Positions 41,341 to 50,284 of a stretch of 64,000 bases of DNA are shown in pieces. Within the stretch, counting starts at the first letter, position 1. Each line of letters starts with the position of its first letter. The translations under genes and the position numbers were made by a program. Below the pieces are notes generated by a model, which had not been told where the DNA came from, did no database searches, and worked only from the letters and a program-made list of their open reading frames with translations. The stretch lies in NCBI RefSeq assembly GCF_900114115.1, contig NZ_FORX01000002.1:248001-312000 (forward strand), given 5' to 3'. This DNA comes from Desulfomicrobium apsheronum. Lineage in GTDB: Bacteria > Desulfobacterota > Desulfovibrionia > Desulfovibrionales > Desulfomicrobiaceae.

Positions 41341-43245
41341 ATGCCTGTCATCATGGGTACGGCCGGACATATCGACCACGGCAAGACGAGCCTCATCAAG
41401 GCCTTGACCGGCATCAATTGCGACCGGCTGGCCGAGGAGCAGAAGCGCGGCATCACCATTGAGCTCGGCTTCGCCTACCTGGACCTGACCCCCGAGGTGC
41501 GCCTTGGCATCATCGACGTGCCGGGCCACGAACGCTTCGTGAAGAACATGGTCTCCGGTGCGGCGGGCATCGATTTTGTGCTTCTGGTCATCGCCGCCGA
41601 CGAAGGCATCATGCCCCAGACCCGGGAGCACCTTGAAATCTGTTCGCTCCTTGGCATCCGGGCCGGGCTTGTGGCCCTGACCAAGACGGACATGGTCGAG
41701 GAAGACTGGCTTGAACTGGTGCACGAGGAGGTTCAGACGTATCTTGCCGGATCATTTCTGGAAGGCGCGCCTATTGTCCCGGTTTCGGCCCATACGGGCG
41801 TGGGGCTGGAAGAGCTTAAAGGCTATGTCGCTGAACTGTCCTCGACCTTTGCCCCGGACCGGCGTTCGGATCTGTTCCGTCTGCCCGTGGACCGCGTCTT
41901 CACCATGAAAGGCCATGGCACGGTCGTGACCGGTACCTCCATTTCCGGTGCCTTGCGTCTGGGCGAGGAGATCGAGATCGTTCCGTCCGGGCACCGCTCC
42001 AAGGTGCGCGGTCTGCAGGTGCATGGCACGGCGGCCGAAGTGGCCAGGGCCGGTGAGCGCACCGCAGTCAACCTCTATGGATTGGAGGTGGCGGAGCTTG
42101 AGCGCGGCGAAGTGCTGGCGCATCCCCAGACCCTTTTTCCGTCGCCGGTCTGGGATGTGGAGATGACCTGCCTGTCGTCTTCGCCCAACCCTTTGAAGCA
42201 CCGTACGGAAGTCCATTTTCATCACGGCTCGCGCGAGATCCTGGCCAAGCTCTTCTTTCTCGACCGGGACAAGCTCGAACCCGGCGAGACGGCGGTCTGT
42301 CAGGTCCGCTTTCCGCGTCCACTGCCCGGCGTTTACGGGGATCGTTGCATCGTGCGTTCGTTTTCGCCCCTTCAGACCGTGGCCGGCGGGCGGATCATCA
42401 ATCCCCTGGGTCGCAAGGTTCGCCGTCATTCCAAGGATATGGAAACCCTGTCCAGCCTGGGCGCCGCCACGGGCGAAGAGCTTCTTCTGGCTCAGTTGCG
42501 GCTGGCCGGGCGCGGCGGGCTGACCGTGGCTGAGCTGCGCATCATGACCGACATGGAGTCCAAGCTCCTGGATAAGACCTTGCAGATTTTGGGCGGCAAA
42601 CAGCTGGCCTTCCAGTTCGACCGCGACGACAAACGCTTCGTGGGCGCGGACGTGCTTGACGGTCTGGCCGGGGCCTGCCTTGAATACCTGGGCGAATACC
42701 ATCGCCGCGAGCCCATGCGTCAGGGCCTGTCACGGGCCGAGCTGATTTCCGGATTCGGTCGGGGTATGCACCCGAAGCTGGTGCACTTTCTGGTTGAGCG
42801 GCTGGTCAAATCAGGACAGGTGCTGCTCGAAGCCGACATCTTGCGCCTGCCCGGACACGTGGTCTCCCTGGCCTCGGATCAGTCGGGTCTGCGCACGCTC
42901 ATGGAGACGACTTATGTACAGGCGGGATTCATGCCGCCGACAACCAAGGCTTTTCTGGAGGAAAACGGGCTGACCGCCAAGGATGTAGCGCAGATGTTCC
43001 GGCTGCTCATGGAAGAGGGCGTGCTCATCAAGGTCAGTGAGGAATTTTATTACGCCAAGTCGGCCATGGACGAAATCATCGGTCGCGTGCGGAGCTTCTT
43101 CGAATCCAACCAGGAGATGGGCCCCCAAGATTTTCGCGATCTGACAGAGTTGACGCGCAAATTCGCCATCCCGGTGCTCGAGTACCTGGACAAGGAAAAG
43201 ATCACCATGCGTATTGGGGACAAGAGGCAGATTCGCAAAAGATAG
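41341..43245 (+). CDS. selB: Selenocysteine-specific elongation factor SelB
   Basis: 634 aa. GTPase that carries Sec-tRNA to UGA codons marked by a SECIS hairpin. G1 is GHIDHGKTS, G2 RGITIELGFA, G3 DVPGHERF and G4 TKTD, and domain II has KGHGTVVTGTSISG. The C-terminal ~250 residues form the winged-helix repeats that bind the SECIS (GLTVAELRIMTDME, MRQGLSRAELISGF). ATG follows AGGAG. Its presence shows the organism makes selenoproteins. No in-frame UGA selenoprotein was found in this window. Confidence 0.95.
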   Translation: MPVIMGTAGHIDHGKTSLIKALTGINCDRLAEEQKRGITIELGFAYLDLTPEVRLGIIDVPGHERFVKNMVSGAAGIDFVLLVIAADEGIMPQTREHLEICSLLGIRAGLVALTKTDMVEEDWLELVHEEVQTYLAGSFLEGAPIVPVSAHTGVGLEELKGYVAELSSTFAPDRRSDLFRLPVDRVFTMKGHGTVVTGTSISGALRLGEEIEIVPSGHRSKVRGLQVHGTAAEVARAGERTAVNLYGLEVAELERGEVLAHPQTLFPSPVWDVEMTCLSSSPNPLKHRTEVHFHHGSREILAKLFFLDRDKLEPGETAVCQVRFPRPLPGVYGDRCIVRSFSPLQTVAGGRIINPLGRKVRRHSKDMETLSSLGAATGEELLLAQLRLAGRGGLTVAELRIMTDMESKLLDKTLQILGGKQLAFQFDRDDKRFVGADVLDGLAGACLEYLGEYHRREPMRQGLSRAELISGFGRGMHPKLVHFLVERLVKSGQVLLEADILRLPGHVVSLASDQSGLRTLMETTYVQAGFMPPTTKAFLEENGLTAKDVAQMFRLLMEEGVLIKVSEEFYYAKSAMDEIIGRVRSFFESNQEMGPQDFRDLTELTRKFAIPVLEYLDKEKITMRIGDKRQIRKR

Positions 43246-43342
43246 GGGCGACTTGTCGGGTGTTCTTGGTGAAGGCACGAATTTTCGCGGCAGCGGGAAT
43301 TGGTGCCTTTTGTTTTTTATCGAGGGATCGTGTCAGGATGCC

Positions 43343-43872
43343 GCGTTCCGTCGCGGACCGGGCAAGGTCTGCCGGAACTCCCTCGCGGGCCTCGTAATGC
43401 TTCCCGACCTTGAGCTTCGGGCAGGAAGCAGCGCGTTGTGCGCGGCACGGCCGAGAAGCAAACGATGCTTGGCTCGGTCAAACAGCCGACAGCTCTTACC
43501 CGGCCCACGCCAGAACGCTTGAGCTGGTGCGAACGGGTGTGAAGAAAGAAATATGTGAATGGGGTGCAGGGGGCGAGTCCCCTGCCCGCCGGAGGCATGG
43601 CTTTCGCCGGGATACGCGTTCCGGCGCGGACCGGGCAAGGTCTGCCGGAACTCCCTCGCGGGCCTCGTAATGCTTCCCGACCTTGAGCTTTGGGCAGGGA
43701 GCAGCGCGTTGTTCGTCTTACGGCCGGGAAGCAAACGATGCCAAGCTCGGTCAAACAGCCGACAACCCTTGCCCGGCCCACGCCGGAACGCTTGAGCTGG
43801 TGCGAACGGGTGTGAAGAAAGAAATATGTGAATGGGGTGCAGGGGGCGAGTCCCCTGCCCGCCGGAGGCATG
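43343..43872. repeat. Tandem duplication, period 273 bp, two diverged copies
   Basis: Copy 1 spans about 43343-43599 and copy 2 about 43616-43872. They align without gaps at an offset of 273 bp and differ at scattered bases. Each ends with a hairpin GCAGGGG-GCGAGT-CCCCTGC followed by CCGCCGGAGGCATG. Frames run through both copies on both strands, but their proteins are low-complexity Arg/Gly/Pro shadows. The 630 bases between selB and hrpB (43246-43875) hold nothing else recognisable. Confidence 0.85.
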
Positions 43873-43875
43873 CCT

Positions 43876-46371
43876 TTATCTTGGTGTCATGGCCTTCTTT
43901 GTTTTGGCGGTGGGCATGGCTGTGGCCGGGTCTTCGGGCCATGGGTGTTTGGGGTAGCGTCCGCGCATTTCGGCGCGGACGAGGGGGTAGGCGTTTTTCC
44001 AGAACGAGGGCAAGTCACGGGTGACTTGCAGGGGGCGGCCGGCTGGTGAGAGCAGGTGCAGGACCAGGGGGTGGCGTCCGTCTGCCAGGGTGGGTGTGGT
44101 GGCGCAGCCGAACATTTCCTGCAATTTGACCGGGAGGATAGGCCCGGATTCGGGGCTGTAGTCGATCTTGCGTTTCGCCCCTGTAGGGACGGTCATGAAT
44201 TCGGGTGCAAGGCGATCCAGTTCACGCAACTTCTTCCATCCGACCAACGCCTTGAGCGCCTGAAACAGCTCCATCTTGCTCAGATCCGTACCGGAGCGTG
44301 CGCCAGTTGCGAAGGGCCCGAGCCAAGCCTCGATATCGCGAAGCAATGCGTCATCGGACATGTCCGGCCATCCCTCTGGATCCAGGCCGCGTAGAAACAT
44401 GATCCGATCCCGCAGGTTTGTGCATTCGTCATTCCAGTTCAGGCGCGACAGATCCTTTTGTCCCTGCAGCAGTGCCTTGGTCACAGTTTCCGGATCGGCC
44501 GCGAGATTCTCCTCCTTCACGCAGAGCGCATCGAGCATGGTCCTGCGCAGGCTGATCACGCGGTCCTTGGCCAAGTCCAGCCATACTTCCTCGATGACGC
44601 GCAGCTGGTCGCCAAAATGCATTTCCAATTCACCCAGCGAAACCGGGGCAGACTGCCAGATTTTTGCTCCGGCCGCGTCTCCGTCCAGATCGGCAATGGC
44701 CAGAAATTCGTGTCCTGTCAGGACGTTTGGTCCAGGCCACACGGCCTTGCGGCCGCTGGCCAGACGATAGGTTCCGTCCTCCTGGCGGCGGGCGATGCGG
44801 TCCGGGTAAGCCAGTGCGGTGAGGATTCCGGCGGCTTCCGGGTCGGGCTGTTCCAGTTTGACCGAGGCCAGCCTGGCGATCTGTTCCATACTGGCGCGCA
44901 GGGTGTCTTTGCGTGAAAGGGGATTGGGATGAGTGCGCAGCGTATCGCGCAGGTCCGAGGAACCGCGCATGCTCCGGCCCGGTTCACCCAGGATTGCGGC
45001 CAGATAGGCGGCGGTTGGGGCGAGGCTGTGTTTTTTGGCCGTGAGCACCATATGTCCAAGGCGCGGATGCAGGGGCAGGAGCGCCATTTCACGGCCGTGG
45101 GGGGTGATGCGTCCCTTGTCGTCCACTGCCTCCAGGCTTTGCAACAGATGCAGGGCGCTCTTGTAATGCCCGGCCGGGGGCGGCGTGAGCCAGGACAGGG
45201 CACCGGGGTCGGTGGCGCCCCACAGGGCCAGGTCGAGTACCAGCGAGGCTAGGTCGGCTTCCAGCATCTCCGGAGCGGGGAAGGGCTTGCGGCTGATCTC
45301 GTCGGCCTGGTCCCAGATGCGGAAACAGATGCCGGGTTCAGTACGTCCGGCCCGGCCTCGGCGCTGGGTCACGGTGGCCAGGGAGGCAGGTTCCGTGACC
45401 AGAACCGTCATGGAACTCTTGGGATCGAAGCGCGGCAATCGGGCCAGACCGCTGTCGACGACGATGCGCACTCCTTCGATGGTCAGAGATGTCTCGGCGA
45501 TGGCCGTGGCCAGGACGATCTTGCGCGTGCCGGGCATCGGGGGAGCTATGGCCTTGTCCTGTTCGATGGCGGTCAGGGCGCCGAGCAGGGGGTGAATTTC
45601 GACTCCGGCTCCGGGGTTTTCGAGCAGTTCCGCAGTGCGCCTGATTTCACGGGCTCCGGGCAGGAAGGCCAGTATGCTCCCCTGCTCCGTGGCCAGGGCA
45701 TGACGAATGGCCCTGGCCATGCGTTCTTCAAGAAAACGCCCGGACAGACGCAGATAACGGGTTTCCACTTCATGTGGCTGTCCTGGGCAGCTTAGGATTC
45801 TGCATGGCTCAAGGAGTTCGGCCACGGCCGCAGCGTCCAGTGTGGCGGACATGACCACCAGTCGCAGGTCCGGGCGCAGTGCGTCCCGAATCTCAAGGCA
45901 TAGGGCCAGGCCAAGGTCGGCCTGCAGGCTGCGCTCGTGGTACTCGTCGAAAATGACACAACCGTAGCCTGAAAGCCCGGGATCGTGTTGCAGCATTCGG
46001 GTCAGGATGCCTTCGGTCACGACTTCGATCCGCGTGGCGCTTGAGACCCGAATATCGAGGCGGGTGCGGTAGCCCACGCGCTCACCGGCTTTTTCTCCCA
46101 GAAGTCCGGCCATGTGGCGGGCCGCGGCCCGTGCGGCCAGTCGTCTGGGCTCGAGCATGAGGATCTTGTTTCTGCCCAGCCAGGCCGCGTCGAGCAGGGC
46201 CAGGGGAATACGCGTGGTTTTGCCGCTGCCAGGAGGGGCATGGACCAGGCAGGCGGTTTTTGAGGTCAGCGTACGCGCAAGCTCGGGCAGGAGCGCGTCA
46301 ATTGGAAGATTGGGGGCAAGAGTTGGGGGAAGAGTGGGCATGGGCGACGGATCGTCTTGTGAAGCGGACAT
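43876..46371 (-). CDS. hrpB: ATP-dependent RNA helicase HrpB
   Basis: 831 aa. DEAH-type helicase with motif I PPGSGKTTRI, motif II DEYH in VIFDEYHERS, motif III SATLD and motif VI RRGRAGR (QRRGRAGRTEPG), then the HrpB C-terminal region (ALWGATDPGALSWLTPPP through GRYPKHPWPEDP). The RNA target is unknown in most bacteria. ATG at 46371 is 4 nt after the pgpA stop; a second ATG at 46341 is possible. It is last in the operon lpd-maf-pgpA-hrpB. Confidence 0.93.
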   Translation of the reverse strand: MSASQDDPSPMPTLPPTLAPNLPIDALLPELARTLTSKTACLVHAPPGSGKTTRIPLALLDAAWLGRNKILMLEPRRLAARAAARHMAGLLGEKAGERVGYRTRLDIRVSSATRIEVVTEGILTRMLQHDPGLSGYGCVIFDEYHERSLQADLGLALCLEIRDALRPDLRLVVMSATLDAAAVAELLEPCRILSCPGQPHEVETRYLRLSGRFLEERMARAIRHALATEQGSILAFLPGAREIRRTAELLENPGAGVEIHPLLGALTAIEQDKAIAPPMPGTRKIVLATAIAETSLTIEGVRIVVDSGLARLPRFDPKSSMTVLVTEPASLATVTQRRGRAGRTEPGICFRIWDQADEISRKPFPAPEMLEADLASLVLDLALWGATDPGALSWLTPPPAGHYKSALHLLQSLEAVDDKGRITPHGREMALLPLHPRLGHMVLTAKKHSLAPTAAYLAAILGEPGRSMRGSSDLRDTLRTHPNPLSRKDTLRASMEQIARLASVKLEQPDPEAAGILTALAYPDRIARRQEDGTYRLASGRKAVWPGPNVLTGHEFLAIADLDGDAAGAKIWQSAPVSLGELEMHFGDQLRVIEEVWLDLAKDRVISLRRTMLDALCVKEENLAADPETVTKALLQGQKDLSRLNWNDECTNLRDRIMFLRGLDPEGWPDMSDDALLRDIEAWLGPFATGARSGTDLSKMELFQALKALVGWKKLRELDRLAPEFMTVPTGAKRKIDYSPESGPILPVKLQEMFGCATTPTLADGRHPLVLHLLSPAGRPLQVTRDLPSFWKNAYPLVRAEMRGRYPKHPWPEDPATAMPTAKTKKAMTPR

Positions 46372-46375
46372 GGCT

Positions 46376-46864
46376 TTAGAAGACGGCGCGGCATGCGAGC
46401 AGCGCCATCATCGCATAAATTCCCGCCAGTCCGTCATCGATCATGATACCCCAGCCGCCGGGCAGCCAGCGCTCCGAGGCCCGCACCGGCCAGGGTTTGG
46501 TGATGTCGAAAAGACGGAAGAACACAAAGGCCGGAATGATCCAGAGCGTGTCGGAGACGAGCAGCGGCAGCAGCGTGATCCACTGTCCCCAGAGTTCATC
46601 GATGACCACGCAGGACGGGTCCTTGCAGCACATGCTTTTTTCGGCCCGTCCGGCACACCAGCTGCCCAGAGGGAAGAGCAGAAGAAGGACTGTGACACGT
46701 CCCCACATCGGCAACGGCAGGAAGAGAAATGGCGCGAGGATCGCTGCGACCAGGGAGCCCCAGGTGCCGGGAGCCTTGGGCATGCGTCCGGCCGCGCCGA
46801 GGGTGGCTAGGTTCAGCGGCAGCGCTTTAAGCCAGCGTGTCTTGCAGTTTGACGGATCAGGCAT
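46376..46864 (-). CDS. pgpA: Phosphatidylglycerophosphatase A
   Basis: 162-aa membrane phosphatase that removes phosphate from phosphatidylglycerophosphate. Family marks are GRMPKAPGTWGSL near the N-terminus, VVIDELWGQWITL with the acidic metal site, FFRLFDITKPWPV and GGWGIMIDDGLAG. Four hydrophobic segments. It overlaps the maf gene by 8 nt, so translation is coupled. Confidence 0.93.
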   Translation of the reverse strand: MPDPSNCKTRWLKALPLNLATLGAAGRMPKAPGTWGSLVAAILAPFLFLPLPMWGRVTVLLLLFPLGSWCAGRAEKSMCCKDPSCVVIDELWGQWITLLPLLVSDTLWIIPAFVFFRLFDITKPWPVRASERWLPGGWGIMIDDGLAGIYAMMALLACRAVF

Positions 46865-47468
46865 TGGCCACTCCGATGGCTCCGATTTCGAGCAGACAAT
46901 TGAGCACCGAGCGTAGCGGCAGGCCGACGACGTTGGTGTAGGAGCCCTGTACCTCGTCGACCAGAAAAGCCCCGATGCCCTGGATTCCGTAGGCTCCGGC
47001 CTTGTCCATGGGTTCGCCCGTGTCGATGTAGGCCTGGAGCATGGACCGGGAATTTTCCGACATGTGGACCCGCGTGGTCACTGTTTGACAAAGAGATATT
47101 CCGTCGCCGTGGCGAAGCACGCAGAAGCCGGTCATGACCTGGTGCCAGCGTCCCGAGAGGGCTGAAAGCATGGCCAGGGCATCATCTTTGCTTCGCGGTT
47201 TGCCCAGGATGTTTACGCCCTCGACCACGATGGTGTCGGCGCTGATGATCACCTTGTCCGGGTGTCTGGCCGCGAGGTCCTGCCCCTTGATGCGCGCCAT
47301 GCGCGCCGCGTAATCAGCCGGGGTCTCTCCCGGTTCGGGGGCTGGTTCTTTCAGGGTGCTGGGCACGACCTCGAAGCCAAGGCCCTGTCCGGCCAGAAGC
47401 GACTGCCGCCGGGGCGAGGCCGAGGCCAGGAGCAGGGGCCTGCGGGCGCGGAACGGGCCCTGGCTCAT
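46857..47468 (-). CDS. maf: Maf/YceF nucleotide pyrophosphatase
   Basis: 203 aa. House-cleaning pyrophosphatase that hydrolyses non-canonical nucleoside triphosphates. Marks are LLLASASPRRQSLL, the catalytic Asp in VIISADTIVV, LGKPRSKDDALAML and GAYGIQGIGAFLVDEVQGSYTNV split over ~160-182. It overlaps the lpd stop by 4 nt (ATGA) and the pgpA start by 8 nt. Confidence 0.93.
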   Translation of the reverse strand: MSQGPFRARRPLLLASASPRRQSLLAGQGLGFEVVPSTLKEPAPEPGETPADYAARMARIKGQDLAARHPDKVIISADTIVVEGVNILGKPRSKDDALAMLSALSGRWHQVMTGFCVLRHGDGISLCQTVTTRVHMSENSRSMLQAYIDTGEPMDKAGAYGIQGIGAFLVDEVQGSYTNVVGLPLRSVLNCLLEIGAIGVANA

Positions 47469-48826
47469 TTGTCCTCCAGGGGGGCGATGAGCGCGTCGCG
47501 CAGGGCCTCGTCCAGGGTGGGATGGGCGAAGATGTGTTCGTGCGCGGTGTGGGCCGTCCAGCGGTCGCGGACCATGATTTCCGCCAGGGTGACCAGGTGG
47601 GATGCGCCATGGCCGACGGCGGTCACGCCACGCACGACGCCGTCCACCCAGGCGACCTTGACCAGGCCCAGGGCCTGGCCGTGGGCCTGGGAAATCGGGT
47701 TGGCGCCGAGATTGGCGCGGGTAACGGTCACGGTCTTGCCCTGAGCGGTCAGTTCGGCTGCGGTGTGTCCAGCGCGCATGACCTCGATCGATCCATAGAT
47801 GCAGCCGGGGATCGGGCCTGGCGCGTAGGGCGCGGCCGTTTCGCCCAGGGCGTGCAGGATGGCGTGGCGTCCCTGATGCTCGGCGGCGTGGGCCAGCAGG
47901 GTGCGGCCGTTGACGTCTCCGATGGCATAGATGTTTGGCGCGGCCCGCAGGAACTCATCCGTGGTGACCCAGCCCGCGCCGGTCAGGGCGACGCCTGCGT
48001 TTTCAAGGCCAAGGCCCGGAGTGTTCGGTTTGCGTCCGACGGCGACCAGCGCCTTCTCGACACGGATTTCAGCGCCGTCCTCCAGTCGCACCAGGACCGA
48101 TTCGTCTTCGTTGACCAGTTCGGCCACGCGCTTGCCCGTGACAATGTTCCATTTTTTGCGCTTGAGCATGCCGTGGAGGGTCTGGGCGATTTCCTCGTCT
48201 TCGGCGGGGGCGATGCGGGGCGCGGCTTCGATGACATGGATTGTCGTCCCCAGGCGATGCCAGAAATCGGCCATTTCAAGGCCGATGGCCCCGGCTCCGA
48301 TGACCGCGAGGCTTGCGGGCGCCGCGTCGAGATCAAGAAGGTCGGTGGAATCGAGAATTCGTTTATGATCCGGCTCAAGGCCTGCAAACCAGTTAGTGGA
48401 GGATCCGGTGGCGATGACCAGAGTCTTGAAATTTAGGGTTTGTTCGGTCTCGCCGTCGATGCGCACCGTGTTTTTATCCAAGATGGCAGCTTGACCCTGG
48501 ACCAGGACGATCCCATGTTTATCAAGACAACATGACATGGCCTTGTGGGTAGCCGCGACAAAGGCGTTCTTTCGTTTCTTGAGCGCGCTCATGTCCATCT
48601 GCACGGAGCCGCTGCACAGGCGCAAGCGCGACTGGGCGTGCAGTCCCTCCAGATGAGCGGTGGCTCCAAGGTAGAGCTTGGTGGGGATGCATCCCCAGTT
48701 GAGGCACGTCCCGCCGAGGTTTTGTTTCTCGATGAGTGCGACCGTTTTTCCTCTTTGACTGGCGAGCAGAGCTGCGGCATAACCGCCCGGACCTGCTCCT
48801 ATGACAATGATGTCAAAATGGCTCAT
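47465..48826 (-). CDS. lpd: Dihydrolipoyl dehydrogenase-like flavoprotein disulfide reductase
   Basis: 453 aa. FAD-binding IVIGAGPGGYAAAL, redox-active disulfide GGTCLNWGCIPTK, NAD-binding VIGAGAIGLEMADF, second FAD motif YAIGDVNGRTLLAHAA, and the C-terminal base in AHPTLDEALRD (His-Glu). It reoxidises dihydrolipoamide in 2-oxoacid dehydrogenase or glycine-cleavage systems; no E2 or GCV gene is nearby, so the partner is unknown. ATG at 48826 is preferred to 48904 because the FAD motif begins right after it; the ribosome-binding site is weak. Confidence 0.9.
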   Translation of the reverse strand: MSHFDIIVIGAGPGGYAAALLASQRGKTVALIEKQNLGGTCLNWGCIPTKLYLGATAHLEGLHAQSRLRLCSGSVQMDMSALKKRKNAFVAATHKAMSCCLDKHGIVLVQGQAAILDKNTVRIDGETEQTLNFKTLVIATGSSTNWFAGLEPDHKRILDSTDLLDLDAAPASLAVIGAGAIGLEMADFWHRLGTTIHVIEAAPRIAPAEDEEIAQTLHGMLKRKKWNIVTGKRVAELVNEDESVLVRLEDGAEIRVEKALVAVGRKPNTPGLGLENAGVALTGAGWVTTDEFLRAAPNIYAIGDVNGRTLLAHAAEHQGRHAILHALGETAAPYAPGPIPGCIYGSIEVMRAGHTAAELTAQGKTVTVTRANLGANPISQAHGQALGLVKVAWVDGVVRGVTAVGHGASHLVTLAEIMVRDRWTAHTAHEHIFAHPTLDEALRDALIAPLEDK

Positions 48827-49062
48827 GTGGGTTCCCGTGTGGCTTAATTGATGGGCGTTCAAGCTGAAACGCGAAATCCTAATCGGAAGCAGGGCGGAAC
48901 TCAACCCTTGGCGTAGCCTGTGCGCTCAGGCCAAACCGGAGCTGGACAGGTGTCCGGCCTTTTTGTTTGGCGGGGCGGCTTGGCGGGAACTCCAATACCA
49001 AAATACTCGGATTTATAAGTCGATTGCCTCTACGTCGCGGCGCAGAGGGATATGGAGATACG

Positions 49063-49839
49063 ATGCAGGAGAATTTGAAGAATCGGAGCGGGGGAAAACG
49101 AAAGGGAGTCGCCTCGCTTTTTGACGATTACGAGATCAAGGACCTTTTTCGCAGATACATCCAGCTCTTGATCGTGGTCGAGGTGCTCATCTTTCTGGTC
49201 TGTTGGGTTTATCAGCTGGGAATTGACGAGGTCGCGGTGACGGGCAAGCCCGTTGATGTCCCTTTCCCCTGGAAGGCCTATTTCTTGGTCTCCTTTTCGG
49301 CCCCGGTGGCAGTGACGTTTCTGGTCGGCATAGTGGTCGTGGCCTTCAATTCTTTTCTCTACGGGCAGAAAAAAGGTCCTGTTTTCAAGGAAACTTCCAC
49401 CGAAGGAGCCGCAAGCAAATTGGTCAAGGCGGCAAATTTCTGTTTTCAGCTCCCTTTTTTGCTGACGCTTCTGCTGCTCGGCGTATTCATGGGGATCGTC
49501 TACAATCTGGGGGCGATCATGGATTATTTGGGCCGGTTTGGCGAGGCCGCGGCCAAAGTCATGCTGATCGGCCTGGGCTGTGTCCTGGTGGCCGGGACCA
49601 TTTTCGGGATCGTGCGCATGGTTCTCAACTACAAATTGCGCAAAAAGAACATGGAGTACGATTACAAACGGGAGGTCATGGACCGCTTGGGAATCGCCAT
49701 TCTTGACGAACGCACCATGATCGACAGCCAGGGCCAGGTGGTCGGGCCCCGAAATATCGAGATATCCGCCACGGAACAGGATGTGCTGCCGCCCTCGACG
49801 ACGGAATCCACGGTACCCGAAAAGCCGGATTGTCGCTGA
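49063..49839 (+). CDS. Four-helix integral membrane protein, unknown function
   Basis: 258 aa. A hydrophilic N-terminus (~30), helices near 33-53, 73-96, 126-150 and 168-190, then a polar cytoplasmic tail with a predicted coil (YKLRKKNMEYDYKREVMDRL). No catalytic motif is recognised. ATG at 49063 follows TATGGAGATACG. It stands alone with its own terminator at 49885. Confidence 0.7.
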   Translation: MQENLKNRSGGKRKGVASLFDDYEIKDLFRRYIQLLIVVEVLIFLVCWVYQLGIDEVAVTGKPVDVPFPWKAYFLVSFSAPVAVTFLVGIVVVAFNSFLYGQKKGPVFKETSTEGAASKLVKAANFCFQLPFLLTLLLLGVFMGIVYNLGAIMDYLGRFGEAAAKVMLIGLGCVLVAGTIFGIVRMVLNYKLRKKNMEYDYKREVMDRLGIAILDERTMIDSQGQVVGPRNIEISATEQDVLPPSTTESTVPEKPDCR

Positions 49840-50284
49840 AAGGCCTTTGACAGCCGTCCAAAAGGGAATTTTTCCTTGCATAACAACCCGGTATACCCGG
49901 GTTTTTTTGCGCCCTGCGGGCTGCGCGCCGGGTTGTTTGCGATGGGCGGCGAAATCGGTCCGATCGCGATTATCTTCTTTTGAGGATCGGCTTGAGGATG
50001 CGTAAAGCATGTCTGGAAGCAAAGTAATGAATGTTTACCAACTCTTGCAGTATTGTGTATGAAAACAGTCCGAAATATTTTGTCGACTTATTGGGTCTGA
50101 AATCAAAATGATATTTACACAGTGTGATTTCTAGGCTAGCCGGTTTGCAAGAAAATTTAGCTAGTAAAGTGAGTCTTTGGCATGAGTTAGCAAGGTCGGA
50201 AATTCGGACTGCTCGCCTGAATTCATACCGACTTCATGTTCAAGATTGGCTTTTGGCGTAACCTAGTTGGTAAGGAGGGCGTGT
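49840..50284. other. Gene-less stretch upstream of tmcD
   Basis: About 445 bases holding the terminator of the membrane-protein gene (49885-49908) and presumably the tmc promoter. No clear -35/-10 or correctly spaced sigma54 site was found; TTTGGCATGAGTTAGCAA at ~50175-50192 has only 9 bp between GG and GC. The stretch 50030-50170 is AT-rich, unlike its surroundings. Confidence 0.4.
49885..49908 (+). terminator. Intrinsic terminator after the four-helix membrane protein
   Basis: AACCCGG-TATAC-CCGGGTT (49885-49903) followed by further T to 49908. Confidence 0.88.

Noticed and set aside
41341-43245. Search for selenoprotein genes near selB
   Set aside because: No frame interrupted by a single in-frame UGA with a following hairpin was recognised in the window.
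43317-43871. 184-codon minus-strand frame through both 273-bp repeats (also plus-strand frames)
   Set aside because: Low-complexity Arg/Gly/Pro sequence without ribosome-binding site or family; the repeat itself is reported instead.
50175-50192. TTTGGCATGAGTTAGCAA as a sigma54 promoter for tmc
   Set aside because: GG and GC are separated by 9 bp instead of 10.
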